Source: Desulfovibrio sp. 86
GTDB taxonomy: Bacteria; Desulfobacterota; Desulfovibrionia; Desulfovibrionales; Desulfovibrionaceae
Length of the DNA stretch: 64,000 nucleotides
Assembly: GCF_902702915.1 (NCBI RefSeq)
Contig: NZ_LR738849.1
Span: 372,001-436,000, forward strand
Direction: 5' to 3'
A model generated the notes under the pieces. That model saw only the letters and a list, made by a program, of their open reading frames with translations, had not been told where the DNA came from and made no database searches. The position numbers were made by a program, and so were the translations under genes. Every line of letters starts with the position of its first letter. Position 1 is the first letter of the stretch. This document shows positions 17,791 through 28,013 of the stretch, one piece after another.

Positions 17791-19200
17791 ATGCTGCATT
17801 ACTGTGCTCCCCGCCGATGGACGGCCCTGATCGTGCTGCTGGCCTTTCTGCTGCCGCAGATATGCCCCGCGCCCGCTCAGGCCTTCTTTTTCGGCGGTGT
17901 TACCATTAAAGACGAAAAGGAGATGGGAGAAAAATTCGATGTTATGGTGCGTTCCAATCTGCCCATCATCGAAGACCCTGAGGTCAAGCAGTATGTGGAC
18001 TATATGCTGGCCCGGCTGGTAAAGGCCATTCCGCCCCAGCCGTTCACCTTCAAGGCCACCACCATACTGCATAATTCTCTCAACGCCTTTGCCGTTCCCG
18101 GCGGGTACGTATACGTATTCACCGGGCTTATCATGAATCTGGACAAGGAAGAGGAACTGGCGGGCGTACTGGCCCACGAACTGGCCCACGTCACCCAGCG
18201 CCACGTGGCCTCGCGCCTGCAAAAGGCCCAGTTCGTCACCCTCGGCTCACTGCTGCTGGCCGTGGCGGGCGTGGCTGCGGGTGGCGCGGGCGGCGGGGCT
18301 CTGGCCATGGGCGCTCTGGGGGCCGGGCAATCGGCCATGCTCAACTACAGCCGCCTGGATGAAAATGAGGCTGACCAAATCGGCCTGCAATACCTCATTG
18401 CCGCTGGCTATCCGCCCGAGGGCATGGTGGCGGGCTTCAAGGTGCTGCGCCAGAAAAGCTGGATGAGCGGCATCAGCGTGCCCACCTACCTCTCCACCCA
18501 CCCCGCCCTGGGCGACCGCATCAACGGGCTCCAGGCCCGCATCCAGACCATGGGCAAGTCCGTCCAGAACCGCAGCCAGGACAACAAGCGCTTCACCCGC
18601 GTGAAGACCCTGCTTTGGGCCAGATATGGCGACGATCAGGCGGCCCTGCAACGCTTTTCCGGCAGCGACGGCCTTTCAAGCATGGGCCGGGGCATTGTGC
18701 TCGCGAGGCAAAACCGCATAAACGAGGCCAGCACGGCCTTTGACCAGGCCCTCAAGGCCTCCCCGGACGATCCGCTGGTGCTGCGCGAGGCAGGAGCCTT
18801 CCACTACCGCAAGGGCGACATGGGCCGGGCTGACGGGCTGCTGTCCAAGGCCATGCGCATTGACCCCAAGGACTACATGGCCGCCTTTTTCTATGCCCGC
18901 ATGCTGGACGAAACAAACAGGCAGGCGCAAGCGGTCGGTTACTACAAACAGGTGCTGCGCTATGTGCCCGAGGATGCCGAGGTGCACGAAGCCTACGCCC
19001 GTTCGCTGGGCAAGACGGGCAATACGCCCGACGCCTACATTCACATGGCTTACAGCGCCATCTACTCACACAACAAAAAACTTGCCGAGCGTTATTTTAA
19101 CGAGGCCAAGAGCATGTCGGCCCGCACCACGGACAAAACCGCCTTCAAGCGCCTTGAAACCGTCTATAAAGAACGCAAGGAAATCTGGGATAAAAATTGA
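17791..19200 (+). CDS. BepA-like M48 metalloprotease with TPR repeats
   Basis: The 469-residue product has a signal peptide ending in APAQA (about residue 31), an M48 peptidase domain with zinc motif HELAH (in [14 protein letters not shown]) and a downstream Glu ligand in [15 protein letters not shown], a Gly/Ala-rich segment that may be a membrane-associated loop ([16 protein letters not shown]), and C-terminal TPRs from about residue 310. E. coli BepA has this architecture and acts in outer-membrane protein quality control. It lies between cysS and hslV; its TGA overlaps the hslV ATG by one base (TGATG). Confidence 0.9.
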   Translation: MLHYCAPRRWTALIVLLAFLLPQICPAPAQAFFFGGVTIKDEKEMGEKFDVMVRSNLPIIEDPEVKQYVDYMLARLVKAIPPQPFTFKATTILHNSLNAFAVPGGYVYVFTGLIMNLDKEEELAGVLAHELAHVTQRHVASRLQKAQFVTLGSLLLAVAGVAAGGAGGGALAMGALGAGQSAMLNYSRLDENEADQIGLQYLIAAGYPPEGMVAGFKVLRQKSWMSGISVPTYLSTHPALGDRINGLQARIQTMGKSVQNRSQDNKRFTRVKTLLWARYGDDQAALQRFSGSDGLSSMGRGIVLARQNRINEASTAFDQALKASPDDPLVLREAGAFHYRKGDMGRADGLLSKAMRIDPKDYMAAFFYARMLDETNRQAQAVGYYKQVLRYVPEDAEVHEAYARSLGKTGNTPDAYIHMAYSAIYSHNKKLAERYFNEAKSMSARTTDKTAFKRLETVYKERKEIWDKN

Positions 19201-19733
19201 TGGAAACGCACGCCACTACTATTCTCGCCGTTCGCAAAAACGGCCTGGTGGCCCTGGCTGGCGACGGCCAGGTGACCATGGGACAGAACATGATCATGAA
19301 GCACGCGGCGCAAAAAGTGCGCCGCCTGCATGACGGCAAAATTCTGGCGGGCTTCGCCGGCGCCACGGCCGACGCCTTTACCCTGTTTGAACTTTTTGAG
19401 GCCAAACTCAAGGAAGTGCGCGGTAATATGGTGCGCGCCGCCGTGGAAATGACCAAGGACTGGCGCAAGGACAAATACCTGCGCAAGCTTGAAGCCATGC
19501 TGCTTTTGGCCGACACCGAGCACATACTCGTGCTTACGGGCACGGGCGACGTCATTGAACCGGACGACAATGTGGCCGCCATCGGCAGCGGCGGCCCCTA
19601 CGCTCTTGCGGCGGCACGGGCGCTGTCGCGCCACAGCGACCTTGACGCTGAAACCATAGCGCGCGAATCCATGCGCATTGCCGCCGAGATCTGCGTGTAC
19701 ACCAACGACCACGTGACGCTTGAAACCCTGTAG
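19200..19733 (+). CDS. hslV: ATP-dependent protease subunit HslV (ClpQ)
   Basis: Threonine peptidase of the HslUV proteasome-like protease. The sequence [20 protein letters not shown] followed by GDGQVTMG matches HslV; the short METHA leader would have to be removed to expose the catalytic Thr. Other blocks are [37 protein letters not shown] and [15 protein letters not shown]. The ATG at 19200 overlaps the stop of the protease gene; a TTG one codon earlier is in frame. The partner ATPase hslU is not in this window, whereas in many bacteria the two are adjacent. Confidence 0.94.
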   Translation: METHATTILAVRKNGLVALAGDGQVTMGQNMIMKHAAQKVRRLHDGKILAGFAGATADAFTLFELFEAKLKEVRGNMVRAAVEMTKDWRKDKYLRKLEAMLLLADTEHILVLTGTGDVIEPDDNVAAIGSGGPYALAAARALSRHSDLDAETIARESMRIAAEICVYTNDHVTLETL

Positions 19734-19763
19734 GCCCGACCGGCTGAAAAACAAGGATAGGCC

Positions 19764-20651
19764 ATGAGTGTTGTCATTGCGGGCTGCAAGGTGAATCTCG
19801 GGCTGCGCATCACCGGCGTGCGCCCGGACGGCTATCACGAGATAGATTCACTCTTCTATCCTCTGTCGCGCCCCTGCGATCAGCTGAAACTGCGTATCAC
19901 GGAAACCCCCGGCATTGTGGTGCGCTGCGAGGGGCCAGCCAGCGCAACGCTGGACGAAAGCGACAATACCCTTACAAGGGCCTACGCGGCCTTTGCTGCG
20001 GCTGTTGCCAGCCCCATGCCCGGCCTTGAAGTGCGCCTGCGCAAAGGCATTCCTTCCGGGGCAGGGCTTGGCGGCGGCAGCAGTGACGCGGCAGCCCTTT
20101 TGCGCTGGCTCAACAGCAGGACGACCACGCCGCTGGACGCGCAGGCCCTGGCGGCGGTGGCGCTGAGCGTGGGCGCCGACGTGCCCTTTTTTCTTCATGA
20201 AGGCCCCTGTCGCGTTCGCGGCATAGGCGAAATCGTCGAGCCTGTCCGGCCCCATCTGTCCGGCCTGCGCCTCGTGCTGGTATGCCCCGGCATCCACGTG
20301 AGCACGCCGCGCGCCTTTGCCGATTACGACGCCCATATGGCTTCCGTGGGCGGCAGCGAAAGCCAAAACAACTTGACAAGAGACCAAAGCAAGGCTAATG
20401 GAACTTTTCTCTCCCGAGGGCGGTTTGATGCTGACCTGGACAATGACCTCGAAACTGTTGTCTTTGCACGTCACCCCGAACTTGCCGACATCAAGGCCAC
20501 CCTGCTGCGCTGCGGCGCCGTAGCGGCCTCAATGAGCGGCAGCGGTTCCAGCATACTGGGACTTTTTGGGCGCGAGGCCATTGTGGAAACACAGGCGGCC
20601 ACGGCCACGCTTCAGGGAGAGAACAGGCGCGTCTACGCGCATGTGCTGTAA
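19764..20651 (+). CDS. ispE: 4-diphosphocytidyl-2-C-methyl-D-erythritol kinase
   Basis: GHMP-family kinase of the MEP isoprenoid pathway. The 295-residue product contains the substrate motif AGCKVNLGLRITGVRPDGYH, the ATP-binding GHMP motif IPSGAGLGGGSSDAAALL at about residues 95-112, GADVPFFLHEGPCRVRGIGE, and the C-terminal MSGSGSSILGLF motif. In many proteobacteria ispE is followed by a tRNA-Gln and prs, exactly as here: the tRNA starts seven bases after the stop, so processing from the ispE transcript is likely. Confidence 0.95.
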   Translation: MSVVIAGCKVNLGLRITGVRPDGYHEIDSLFYPLSRPCDQLKLRITETPGIVVRCEGPASATLDESDNTLTRAYAAFAAAVASPMPGLEVRLRKGIPSGAGLGGGSSDAAALLRWLNSRTTTPLDAQALAAVALSVGADVPFFLHEGPCRVRGIGEIVEPVRPHLSGLRLVLVCPGIHVSTPRAFADYDAHMASVGGSESQNNLTRDQSKANGTFLSRGRFDADLDNDLETVVFARHPELADIKATLLRCGAVAASMSGSGSSILGLFGREAIVETQAATATLQGENRRVYAHVL

Positions 20652-20657
20652 CAGCAC

Positions 20658-20732
20658 TGGGATGTAGCCAAGTGGTAAGGCAACGGGTTTTGGCTCCGTC
20701 ATTCGAAGGTTCGAACCCTTCCATCCCAGCCA
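20658..20732 (+). tRNA. tRNA-Gln (anticodon TTG)
   Basis: Cloverleaf with acceptor stem TGGGATG / CATCCCA, D-arm TAGCCAAGTGGTAAGGC, anticodon loop TTTTGGC giving TTG, and T-arm GGTTCGAACC. The CCA end is encoded at 20730-20732. It lies between ispE and prs, a conserved position. Confidence 0.97.
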
Positions 20733-20926
20733 CAGCATACTGCCGGGCCGCGCTTTGATTGCCGGGCGGGCGTGGCCGGAAAGTATCCGGGCGCTCCCAT
20801 TGCCGTGCGGGCCACTGTCCGCATCCGGCGCCGCAACGGCGGCTGTCTGATTGTCAGCACCGCTGGCTGGCGGGCAAAGGTTTATAACCCAAATTGCTCT
20901 TTGACGCGCACAAGGCAGGGCGGTTC

Positions 20927-21874
20927 ATGTTCAGCGATCTAAAGATCGTCACCGGTTCTTCCAATCCGGAGTTGGCCAAGGCAATCTGCGACCATTTGGG
21001 CTGTCAGCTCACCCCGACGTTGGCTACGACGTTCAGCGACGGGGAGTTGCGTATTGAAATCGGTGACAATGTCCGTGGCGACGACGTTTTTGTGGTGCAG
21101 CCCACGTGCCCGCCAAACGTCAACCGTAACCTGGTGCAGCTCTGTCTTATGCTGGACGCCCTCAAGAGGGCCAGCGCCGGGCGCATCACAGCCGTGATTC
21201 CCTACTACGGCTATGCCCGCCAGGACCGCAAGGTCAGCCCCCGCGCGCCCATAAGCGCCAAGATGGTGGCCGACTTCATCAGCGTGTCCGGGGCGGAACG
21301 CGTGGTTACCATAGATTTGCACGCGGGCCAGATTCAGGGCTATTTTGACTGCCCTGTGGACAATCTTTTTGCCGTGCCCGTCATGCTGGACGCCCTGCGC
21401 AAGCTCGGCGACGAAAAAATGGTCATTGTTTCACCTGATGCCGGCGGTGTGGAAAGAGCCAGGGCCTATGCCAAGCGCCTCAACGCTCCGCTGGCCATCG
21501 TGGACAAAAGACGCGACAAGCCCAATCAGGCCCAGGCCATGCATGTCATCGGCGACGTGGAAGACCGCTTGGCCATTATGGTTGACGACATGATAGACAC
21601 TGCGGGCACCCTGTGCGCCGGAGCTGAAGTTCTGCTGAAAAACGGGGCCAGAAGAATTGTGGCCTGCGCCACGCACCCCGTGCTGTCCGGCCCTGCCATT
21701 GACCGCATCAATAGCACCGAGGCGCTTTCGCAGGTCTTTGTTACCGACACTATCCCGCTGGGCGACAAGTTGGAACGCTGCCCCAAGCTTAAGGTCATTT
21801 CTGTGGCCGCCATCTTGGGCAAAACCATCCACAACATCCATACCGGCTCGTCGGTCAGCGTGTTGTTTGTTTAG
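20927..21874 (+). CDS. prs: Ribose-phosphate pyrophosphokinase (PRPP synthetase)
   Basis: Makes PRPP from ribose 5-phosphate and ATP, feeding hpt-type salvage and nucleotide synthesis. The 315-residue product shows DVFVVQPTCPPNVNRNLVQL, the ATP loop region IPYYGYARQDRKVSPRAPIS, the PP-binding VTIDLHAGQIQGYF and the PRPP loop MVDDMIDTAGTL. The ATG at 20927 aligns with the family N-terminus (MFSDLKIVTGSSNPELA) and has GGGCGG upstream; an ATG 11 codons earlier is unlikely. It probably forms a unit with rplY and pth downstream. Confidence 0.96.
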   Translation: MFSDLKIVTGSSNPELAKAICDHLGCQLTPTLATTFSDGELRIEIGDNVRGDDVFVVQPTCPPNVNRNLVQLCLMLDALKRASAGRITAVIPYYGYARQDRKVSPRAPISAKMVADFISVSGAERVVTIDLHAGQIQGYFDCPVDNLFAVPVMLDALRKLGDEKMVIVSPDAGGVERARAYAKRLNAPLAIVDKRRDKPNQAQAMHVIGDVEDRLAIMVDDMIDTAGTLCAGAEVLLKNGARRIVACATHPVLSGPAIDRINSTEALSQVFVTDTIPLGDKLERCPKLKVISVAAILGKTIHNIHTGSSVSVLFV

Positions 21875-21998
21875 CAAAATCCGTCGGCTCAAAGCCTTCG
21901 CGCATGACCGCACGGCATAACTCCCGCAAGGGAATGGCAAGTTTACAGTAAAGAACTTTTCCGCACGTATCAGGCGGCGGTAAGCCAAGGAGTGGACC

Positions 21999-22595
21999 AT
22001 GAATATTGAAAAGACTTTGAGCGTGCAGAAGCGCGAAGGTTGCGGCAAGGGCCCCAGCGGTCGCCTGCGTGCCGAGAAACTGATTCCCGGCGTGTTCTAC
22101 ACCGCCAACGGTGAAAACATTTCCGTGCAGGCCCCCGTGCTGCCCCTTGAAAAGATCTACGGTGAAATGGGCCACACCACTGTGTTCAATCTCGAAATTG
22201 AAGACAACGGCAAAAAGACCCTGCACCCCGTGCTCATCTGGCAGGTGCAGTTTCACCCCTACAAGCGCGCCTTCACCCACATCGACTTCTACGGCGTCGA
22301 TCTGGACAAGGAAGTCACCGTTGACGTGCCCGTGGAATTCGTGGGTACCTCGCGCGGCGTGAAGCTTGGCGGCCGCCTTGAAACCTACCGCGAAATGGTG
22401 CGCCTGTGCAGCAAGCCGCTGACCATGCCCCAGAAGATCACCGTTGACGTGACCGACATGGGCATCAATGACACCGTCACCGTGTCTGATCTCAAGCTGC
22501 CCGAAAACGTGCGGGCCATATTTGATCAGAACTACGCTCTGGTCAGCGTTATCTCCAAGAGCAAGGACGAAGAGGCCGAAGGCGAAAACGCCTAA
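21999..22595 (+). CDS. rplY: 50S ribosomal protein L25 (general stress type CTC)
   Basis: Binds 5S rRNA. The 198-residue product has the L25 domain (about 5-95: KREGCGKGPSGRLRAEKLIP ... VLIWQVQFHPYKRAFTHIDF) and the C-terminal TL5/CTC domain (DVPVEFVGTSRGVKLGG, VDVTDMGINDTVTVSDLKLP). It is thus the long two-domain form, and ends in an acidic tail. AAGGAG lies six bases before the ATG. A terminator-like hairpin follows. Confidence 0.95.
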   Translation: MNIEKTLSVQKREGCGKGPSGRLRAEKLIPGVFYTANGENISVQAPVLPLEKIYGEMGHTTVFNLEIEDNGKKTLHPVLIWQVQFHPYKRAFTHIDFYGVDLDKEVTVDVPVEFVGTSRGVKLGGRLETYREMVRLCSKPLTMPQKITVDVTDMGINDTVTVSDLKLPENVRAIFDQNYALVSVISKSKDEEAEGENA

Positions 22596-22654
22596 GACTG
22601 TTCGCGGCCTGCATGACCGGGCGAGCCCGGTTACGGCCATTCCGCCTTATATAT

Positions 22655-22678
22655 GGCCGGTTCCCTGCGGAACCGGCC
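22655..22678 (+). terminator. Hairpin terminator after rplY
   Basis: Ten-bp perfect stem ggccggttcc / ggaaccggcc with a ctgc loop, followed by tccttgttt. It is the first of several palindromes in this gap. Confidence 0.7.
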
Positions 22679-22696
22679 TCCTTGTTTCAACGCATC

Positions 22697-22794
22697 ATTC
22701 TGGCGAAAAACGTGATTTTCGCCAGAATTCACGCCACTTCGTGGCAGCTGCCGCCTTCGCGTCAGCAGAGCAATTTCAAGGTGAAATTGCTCTG
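22697..22794. repeat. Two further palindromes between rplY and the hydrolase gene
   Basis: A 13-bp stem attctggcgaaaa / ttttcgccagaat (22697-22728) is followed by a 13-bp stem cagagcaatttca / tgaaattgctctg with a 3-nt loop (22766-22794). The second contains the AGAGCAATTT word seen also near 15.6 kb. Neither is followed by a T-run, so they look like dispersed repeats rather than terminators. Confidence 0.6.
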
Positions 22795-22867
22795 GAATGA
22801 TAAACGCCGGATCTGGCGTGACTGAAAACGCCAGCCCGAAAACCTCTCACCGCACCCCGTACCGGAC

Positions 22868-23767
22868 ATGTCGCAGCCAACCGTGACCTACCATTCCCTG
22901 CGCTCCCTGGGCAGCAAGGCAAGCCTGGAACTCTGGCCCAAGCGGGATGCCGGGGTCATACTGTTTTATCCGGGGACCATGCTCTCCCCCCGGCAGTACC
23001 GGCCGCTTCTTGCGGCGCTGCACGAGGCGGGCTTTGCCGTGGCCGCCCTGCACCTCACGGGGCATGGCCGCAACTGCCACTGGACGGGATTCACCTTTGC
23101 GGATCTGTTGCGGGACGGACTTGCTGCGGAGCGCTGGTTGCGGCAAGAAGGATTCAATGCCATCGCCGTATGCGGACACAGCCAGGGGGGCATTTTGACC
23201 ATGGCTCACGCGGCCGCGTCGCAGGGCCTCACGGCGGCGTTCCCCATCACAGGCACGCTGCCGCAAAACGATGCTGCGGTGGACCTCACACGCTTCAGGC
23301 GCTGGAAAAACAGGCGGCACGAATTTCTTGCAAACATCAACGCGGCTGCGGCCTGGCTTCCGCGTTTTCCCCTGCCCCTGCTGGCCTATTTGTCCGTGCG
23401 ACGTATAACCTCCGGTGCGCGGCGCATAGTCTATGACAGAAAAGGTTCCCGGCTGACCTATCCGCTGGCTTATCTGGCCAGCCTGTTTTCGGCCAATGTG
23501 TCAGAAGAAATGCACTGCCCGCTCTATTTTTTCAGCGCCGTCAACGACGCCCTGTTTACACCGGCCAACACCAAGGCCACCTTTGAAATGCTGCGCGCGC
23601 CCGTCAAGAAACTTCTCTGGCTGCCCGGCGGCGGGCATCTGGCTGCCATGAACCCCCCGCTCTGCCGGTTTATCGCGCGTTCTGCGGCGGCGGTTTGCGC
23701 GGGACAGGGCTTGCCCTTGCGGATGGAAGCCAGCGCGGCGCGAGGAGGCGCACACTATGGACTATAA
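22868..23767 (+). CDS. Alpha/beta hydrolase, uncharacterised
   Basis: The 299-residue product has the alpha/beta-hydrolase nucleophile elbow GHSQGG (CGHSQGGILTMAHAAAS, Ser about residue 102), an oxyanion region YPGTMLSPRQYRPLLAALHE, a candidate acid in FFSAVNDALFTPANT, and the catalytic His in LPGGGHLAAMNP. There is no signal peptide. It overlaps the start of pth by 11 bp, so it is cotranscribed with it. The substrate is unknown; the family includes lysophospholipases and esterases. Confidence 0.85.
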   Translation: MSQPTVTYHSLRSLGSKASLELWPKRDAGVILFYPGTMLSPRQYRPLLAALHEAGFAVAALHLTGHGRNCHWTGFTFADLLRDGLAAERWLRQEGFNAIAVCGHSQGGILTMAHAAASQGLTAAFPITGTLPQNDAAVDLTRFRRWKNRRHEFLANINAAAAWLPRFPLPLLAYLSVRRITSGARRIVYDRKGSRLTYPLAYLASLFSANVSEEMHCPLYFFSAVNDALFTPANTKATFEMLRAPVKKLLWLPGGGHLAAMNPPLCRFIARSAAAVCAGQGLPLRMEASAARGGAHYGL

Positions 23768-24407
23768 CGGCGTTCTGGTAGGCTTGGGCAATCCCGGCTC
23801 GCGGTATGAGGGCACCAGGCACAATTACGGCTTTGCCGTTGTTGACGCGCTGGTGGATTTTGCGCAGCGCCATGGCGTTGCGGAATCGCTCAATGGCGGC
23901 AAGTTCTCCTGTGAACTGTGGCGTATACGCCTTAAAGAGCTGGATGGAGTCTGGCTGGCCGCCAAGCCGCAAACCTTCATGAATCTCAGTGGGCAAAGCG
24001 TCCAGCCCCTTCTGGCCTGGCACAAACTGCGTCCTGCTGATCTTGTGGTGGCCCATGATGAACTGGACATCCCGGCAGGAGAGATGCGCTTCAAGCTTGG
24101 CGGGGGCAACGCCGGGCACAACGGGCTGAAATCCATTACCGAACTTCTGGGCACGCCGGATTTTTACCGCCTGCGTTTGGGCATTGGCCGCCCTCCGCAC
24201 AAGGGTGACGTGACCAACTGGGTGCTGGGGCGCGCGCAGGGCGACGATGCCGAACATATGCTGCAAGCCGTGCCCGCGGCTCTGGATACCCTGTTTGCCT
24301 TTGCCGACAAGGGTCTGGACGGAGCGTTGCGCGCTGCCCGCAAAACGGCGCAGCCACGCAAAAAAGCCGCCCCTGAGGCCGCGCAGGCCCCTGATCGGGC
24401 CGAATGA
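23757..24407 (+). CDS. pth: Peptidyl-tRNA hydrolase
   Basis: Releases tRNA from prematurely dropped peptidyl-tRNA. Family features are VGLGNPGSRYEGTRHNYGF (catalytic His in RHNYGF), KPQTFMNLSGQSV, VAHDELDIPAGEMRFKLGGG, GHNGLKSI and LRLGIGRPP. At 216 residues it has a typical core plus a basic/Ala-rich tail of about 25 residues. GAGG lies upstream of the ATG inside the hydrolase gene. The order prs-rplY-pth is a common conserved arrangement. Confidence 0.95.
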   Translation: MDYNGVLVGLGNPGSRYEGTRHNYGFAVVDALVDFAQRHGVAESLNGGKFSCELWRIRLKELDGVWLAAKPQTFMNLSGQSVQPLLAWHKLRPADLVVAHDELDIPAGEMRFKLGGGNAGHNGLKSITELLGTPDFYRLRLGIGRPPHKGDVTNWVLGRAQGDDAEHMLQAVPAALDTLFAFADKGLDGALRAARKTAQPRKKAAPEAAQAPDRAE

Positions 24408-24712
24408 CAATTTTGCTCTGCGCCGGAGACAACAGGCGGGCATGAACAAAAATGGACCGGGGGCGGTTCAGAGTATGGCACATGCCCGATCGGCTGTGAC
24501 GGATGTGGAGGTGCGCGAAAAAGAGCATCTTTGTCCCTTTCGGGACACTGTGCATTTTTGCTTTTTCGGCTGGACTCTTCAACACATTTAGACTACTATG
24601 TTTGAAGAGTAAGTTTCCCACTCATCTATTTTTCAAAAAAATTTCGTGACTTCCAGCTAATTTCGCTCCAGGTCTCGTACAGTGGCGCTCCTTTGGGGCG
24701 TGTGGTGACAGC
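24408..24712. other. Intergenic region pth-carD
   Basis: About 300 bp without a credible gene. It contains an interrupted inverted repeat actcttcaa (24574-24582) / ttgaagagt (24602-24610) flanked by T-rich sequence, which may act as a terminator for pth or as a control site for carD. AT content rises toward carD. Confidence 0.4.
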
Positions 24713-25231
24713 ATGTTCACGCCGAACGATCTTGTGGTATATCCGGCCCAGGGGGTGGGTAAGATAGAACGCATTGACAGCCAGACCATTGGCGGTATCG
24801 CATGCGATTTCTATATTGTCCGCATTCAGGCCAATAATGTCACACTGATGGTTCCCGTCAACAATGCGGCCCACGTCGGATTGCGCACGCTCACCCCTCA
24901 TGAAGAAGCCGGGCGCATTCTTGAAGGTCTGCGCAACAGCACCGGCAAAATCGTACACACGGGACAGAACTGGAACCGACGCTTTCGTGAATATTCTGAG
25001 CGGCTCAAGAGCTCCGACCTGGCCGTTGTTACAGAAGTTTTGCGCGAACTGCTGCTGATCAGCCGCACCAAGGATCTTTCTTTCGGTGAACGCCGTCTGC
25101 AGGAACAGGCCATGGGCCTTGTGACCGGCGAACTGGCCGAAGTGCTGCAAGTTGAGGAAGACAGCCTGCGGGACGAATTGCTCAAACTGTACGCGCCTCC
25201 GCCGCAACCGGAAGCAGCCGCCAAAGAATAG
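24713..25231 (+). CDS. carD: CarD/CdnL family RNA-polymerase-binding regulator
   Basis: The 172-residue product has the CarD RNAP-interacting Tudor-like domain (FTPNDLVVYPAQGVGKIERI, YIVRIQANNVTLMVPVNNAA) followed by a helical DNA-binding domain with RELLLISRTKDLSFGERRLQ. CdnL proteins stabilise open promoter complexes, especially at rRNA promoters. No clear ribosome site is seen: TGGTGACAGC precedes the ATG. It lies upstream of rho, so two general transcription factors are neighbours. Confidence 0.92.
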   Translation: MFTPNDLVVYPAQGVGKIERIDSQTIGGIACDFYIVRIQANNVTLMVPVNNAAHVGLRTLTPHEEAGRILEGLRNSTGKIVHTGQNWNRRFREYSERLKSSDLAVVTEVLRELLLISRTKDLSFGERRLQEQAMGLVTGELAEVLQVEEDSLRDELLKLYAPPPQPEAAAKE

Positions 25232-25564
25232 TTTTTTGCTGACGCGAGATTGCCCCTTTACGCCCGGCAGAGCACAAAAGCTGCAACAGCTTTAAATAAC
25301 TACCGGATATCTTTTGCAACCTCCATATACATAGTGTGCGCTGTGCCGTGCGGCACAGGTCTGCCAGCCCCGAGCACGACTCAAACTACCAGATGACGTA
25401 TTTTTTTATGGTGTGAACGTCATTTTTCCCTTGCCATAATGCAAAAGATAAGCTAATCGCAATCTCGCACACCTATTTTGTCTCCTTACATCCGCTCATC
25501 TGCAATACAGTGTTCATTGATACTGTATAGTTTTGGTTTGTCTTCTTCAAAAGATCGGACAGTT
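25232..25564. other. Intergenic region carD-rho (rho leader)
   Basis: About 330 bp with no gene. It contains a GC hairpin ctgtgcc-gtgc-ggcacag (25341-25358) and long T/A-rich stretches. Rho is often autoregulated through its leader, so this region could be the rho 5' UTR; that is inference only. Confidence 0.4.
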
Positions 25565-26860
<1,296 letters not shown>

Positions 26861-26898
26861 CCGCCGCGTTCACCATACAATTCCGCACGAGCCATCAC

Positions 26899-26932
26899 AG
26901 GCCCTGGCAAAAGCCGGGGCCTTTTCTTTTTT
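26899..26932 (+). terminator. Terminator after rho
   Basis: Stem aggccctgg / ccggggcct with a short A-rich loop, followed by ttttctttttt. Confidence 0.85.
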
Positions 26933-27070
26933 GCGTAGGCTCATGGCGTTTTGGCTCCCGCATAAATCTGCTGTATGTCTTTTTTCTCTGTGCTAGCATG
27001 GAGCCACAGGCGGCTTCTGCCCCTGTTTCGCCTACCCTGGGCGAGTACACATATAAACAAGGAGAAAACC

Positions 27071-27388
27071 ATGACCAGATATTTGCGACACGGAATTCTC
27101 ATGCTGGCGGCAATCCTGCTTGTGGCTGGCGTGCAAACGGTTGTGGCCCAGGACGCCGCACAGAAAAAAGGCGCGGAACTGTACGCCAGCCTGTGCGAAT
27201 CCTGTCACACCCCCACCCCTGCCAAGATGATGGGCAAACCTGTGGAAGCCCTGACGGCTGGTATGGATAAAGTCAAAAATATGAGCTCGCCCTCAGGCCC
27301 CCTGCTGAAAATGCAACAGAACCTGAAGACGTTGAACGCGGAGCAGATAAACGACATCGCCGTGTACATCAATCAGCTTAAGCCATAA
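27071..27388 (+). CDS. Monoheme class I cytochrome c, periplasmic
   Basis: The 105-residue precursor has a signal peptide (about residues 1-26, ending VVAQ) and one heme motif, CESCH, in ELYASLCESCHTPTPAKMM. Candidate Met axial ligands follow (KVKNMSSPSGPL). The C-terminal helix is TLNAEQINDIAVYINQL. This is like the small soluble c-type cytochromes that carry electrons in the periplasm of sulfate reducers. AAGGAG seven bases before the ATG supports the start at 27071. It is not the classical cytochrome c-553 by sequence, but is of that size. Confidence 0.88.
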   Translation: MTRYLRHGILMLAAILLVAGVQTVVAQDAAQKKGAELYASLCESCHTPTPAKMMGKPVEALTAGMDKVKNMSSPSGPLLKMQQNLKTLNAEQINDIAVYINQLKP

Positions 27389-27401
27389 ATGACCACACGG
27401 G

Positions 27402-27424
27402 CCCCCTGGGAACACCCCAGGGGG
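27402..27424 (+). terminator. Hairpin after the cytochrome gene
   Basis: Nine-bp stem ccccctggg / cccaggggg with a short loop. It lacks a T-run, so termination strength is uncertain. Confidence 0.55.
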
Positions 27425-27562
27425 TCCCGGCGCTTCTGTTCGAAGGACACGCACTACACGCCGCCAGCCATAGGCCAGGAGCACGCCGTCTGCGCCAGCC
27501 GCATTTTGTGCAAAGCGCGACAAGCAGCCAGTTTTCTTGAAAAAGTGGCGCACGATTTGATG

Positions 27563-27591
27563 ATGACAACAGCATCAAAATAGCCTATAAG
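27563..27591 (+). promoter_or_regulatory. Candidate sigma-70 promoter of tRNA-Val
   Basis: ATGACA at 27563-27568 and TATAAG at 27586-27591 are separated by 17 bases, which would place the start of transcription about 15 bases before the tRNA. Confidence 0.5.
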
Positions 27592-27613
27592 GCTTTTCTT
27601 GGTTGAGAATTTC

Positions 27614-27689
27614 GGGCAGTTAGCTCAGTTGGTTGAGCACCGCCCTTACAAGGCGGGGGCCACAGGTTCAAGTCCTGTACTGCCCACCA
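27614..27689 (+). tRNA. tRNA-Val (anticodon TAC)
   Basis: Acceptor stem GGGCAGT / ACTGCCC, D-arm TAGCTCAGTTGGTTGAGC, anticodon stem CCGCC/GGCGG with loop CTTACAA giving TAC, T-arm AGGTTCAAGTCCT, CCA encoded. The zone of mobile elements starts just downstream. I found no second copy of its 3' end in the window that would mark an integration site. Confidence 0.97.
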
Positions 27690-27697
27690 ATGATACC

Positions 27698-27735
27698 GAT
27701 GGGTTGCAGATTTATCTGCAACCCATCTTTTTTTC
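27698..27735 (+). terminator. Terminator after tRNA-Val
   Basis: Perfect 12-bp stem gatgggttgcag / ctgcaacccatc with a 6-nt loop, followed directly by a run of T residues. Confidence 0.92.
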
Positions 27736-27791
27736 CCAGCACCATGCCCAATACGCCTGCTAGAGCAGATCAACTTTGAAATGAGAAGAAT

Positions 27792-27848
27792 AAGCGGGCG
27801 CGATTGTTGGCACTGGTTCGCGCGCACGTTGCGCATAAAAAGATACAT
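27792..27848. repeat. 57-bp dispersed repeat, copy A
   Basis: A 57-bp sequence starting aagcgggcgcgattgttggc and ending ataaa-a-agatacat recurs at 31503-31559 with one visible difference. Copy A abuts the right-end hairpin of the IS200-type element. Confidence 0.85.
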
Positions 27849-27962
27849 CAGCACCACCCGCATAGCGGGTGGTTTGCTCTGGCCCTGTAAGGGCCTGTTG
27901 CCGGCTGCGCCTAAAGACGCTGGCTTTCACTGCGTTCAAGCCCAGTGCCATTGTCGCTTTGG

Positions 27963-27999
27963 CTACCCCTTGAAGGGGTCTTGATACTCGCGCGTACTC
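27963..27999 (-). pseudogene. tnpA: Displaced 3' end of tnpA
   Basis: If the IS2-like element and one copy of the 5-bp duplication (GAGTA on this strand) are removed, the reading frame of tnpA continues through TREYQDPFKG to a TAG at 27965-27963. The restored tail matches the usual TnpA C-terminus, so these 37 bases are the original 3' end of the gene now lying 1.3 kb away. Confidence 0.9.
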
Positions 28000-28013
28000 T
28001 GGAGTTGCCCCTG

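Noticed and set aside
22697-22794. Possible small RNA or CRISPR-like repeat in the rplY-hydrolase gap
   Set aside because: The palindromes differ from one another and are not regularly spaced; no repeat-spacer pattern is present.
27614-27689. tRNA-Val as an integration site for a genomic island
   Set aside because: No integrase gene follows and no second copy of the tRNA 3' end was found within the window.
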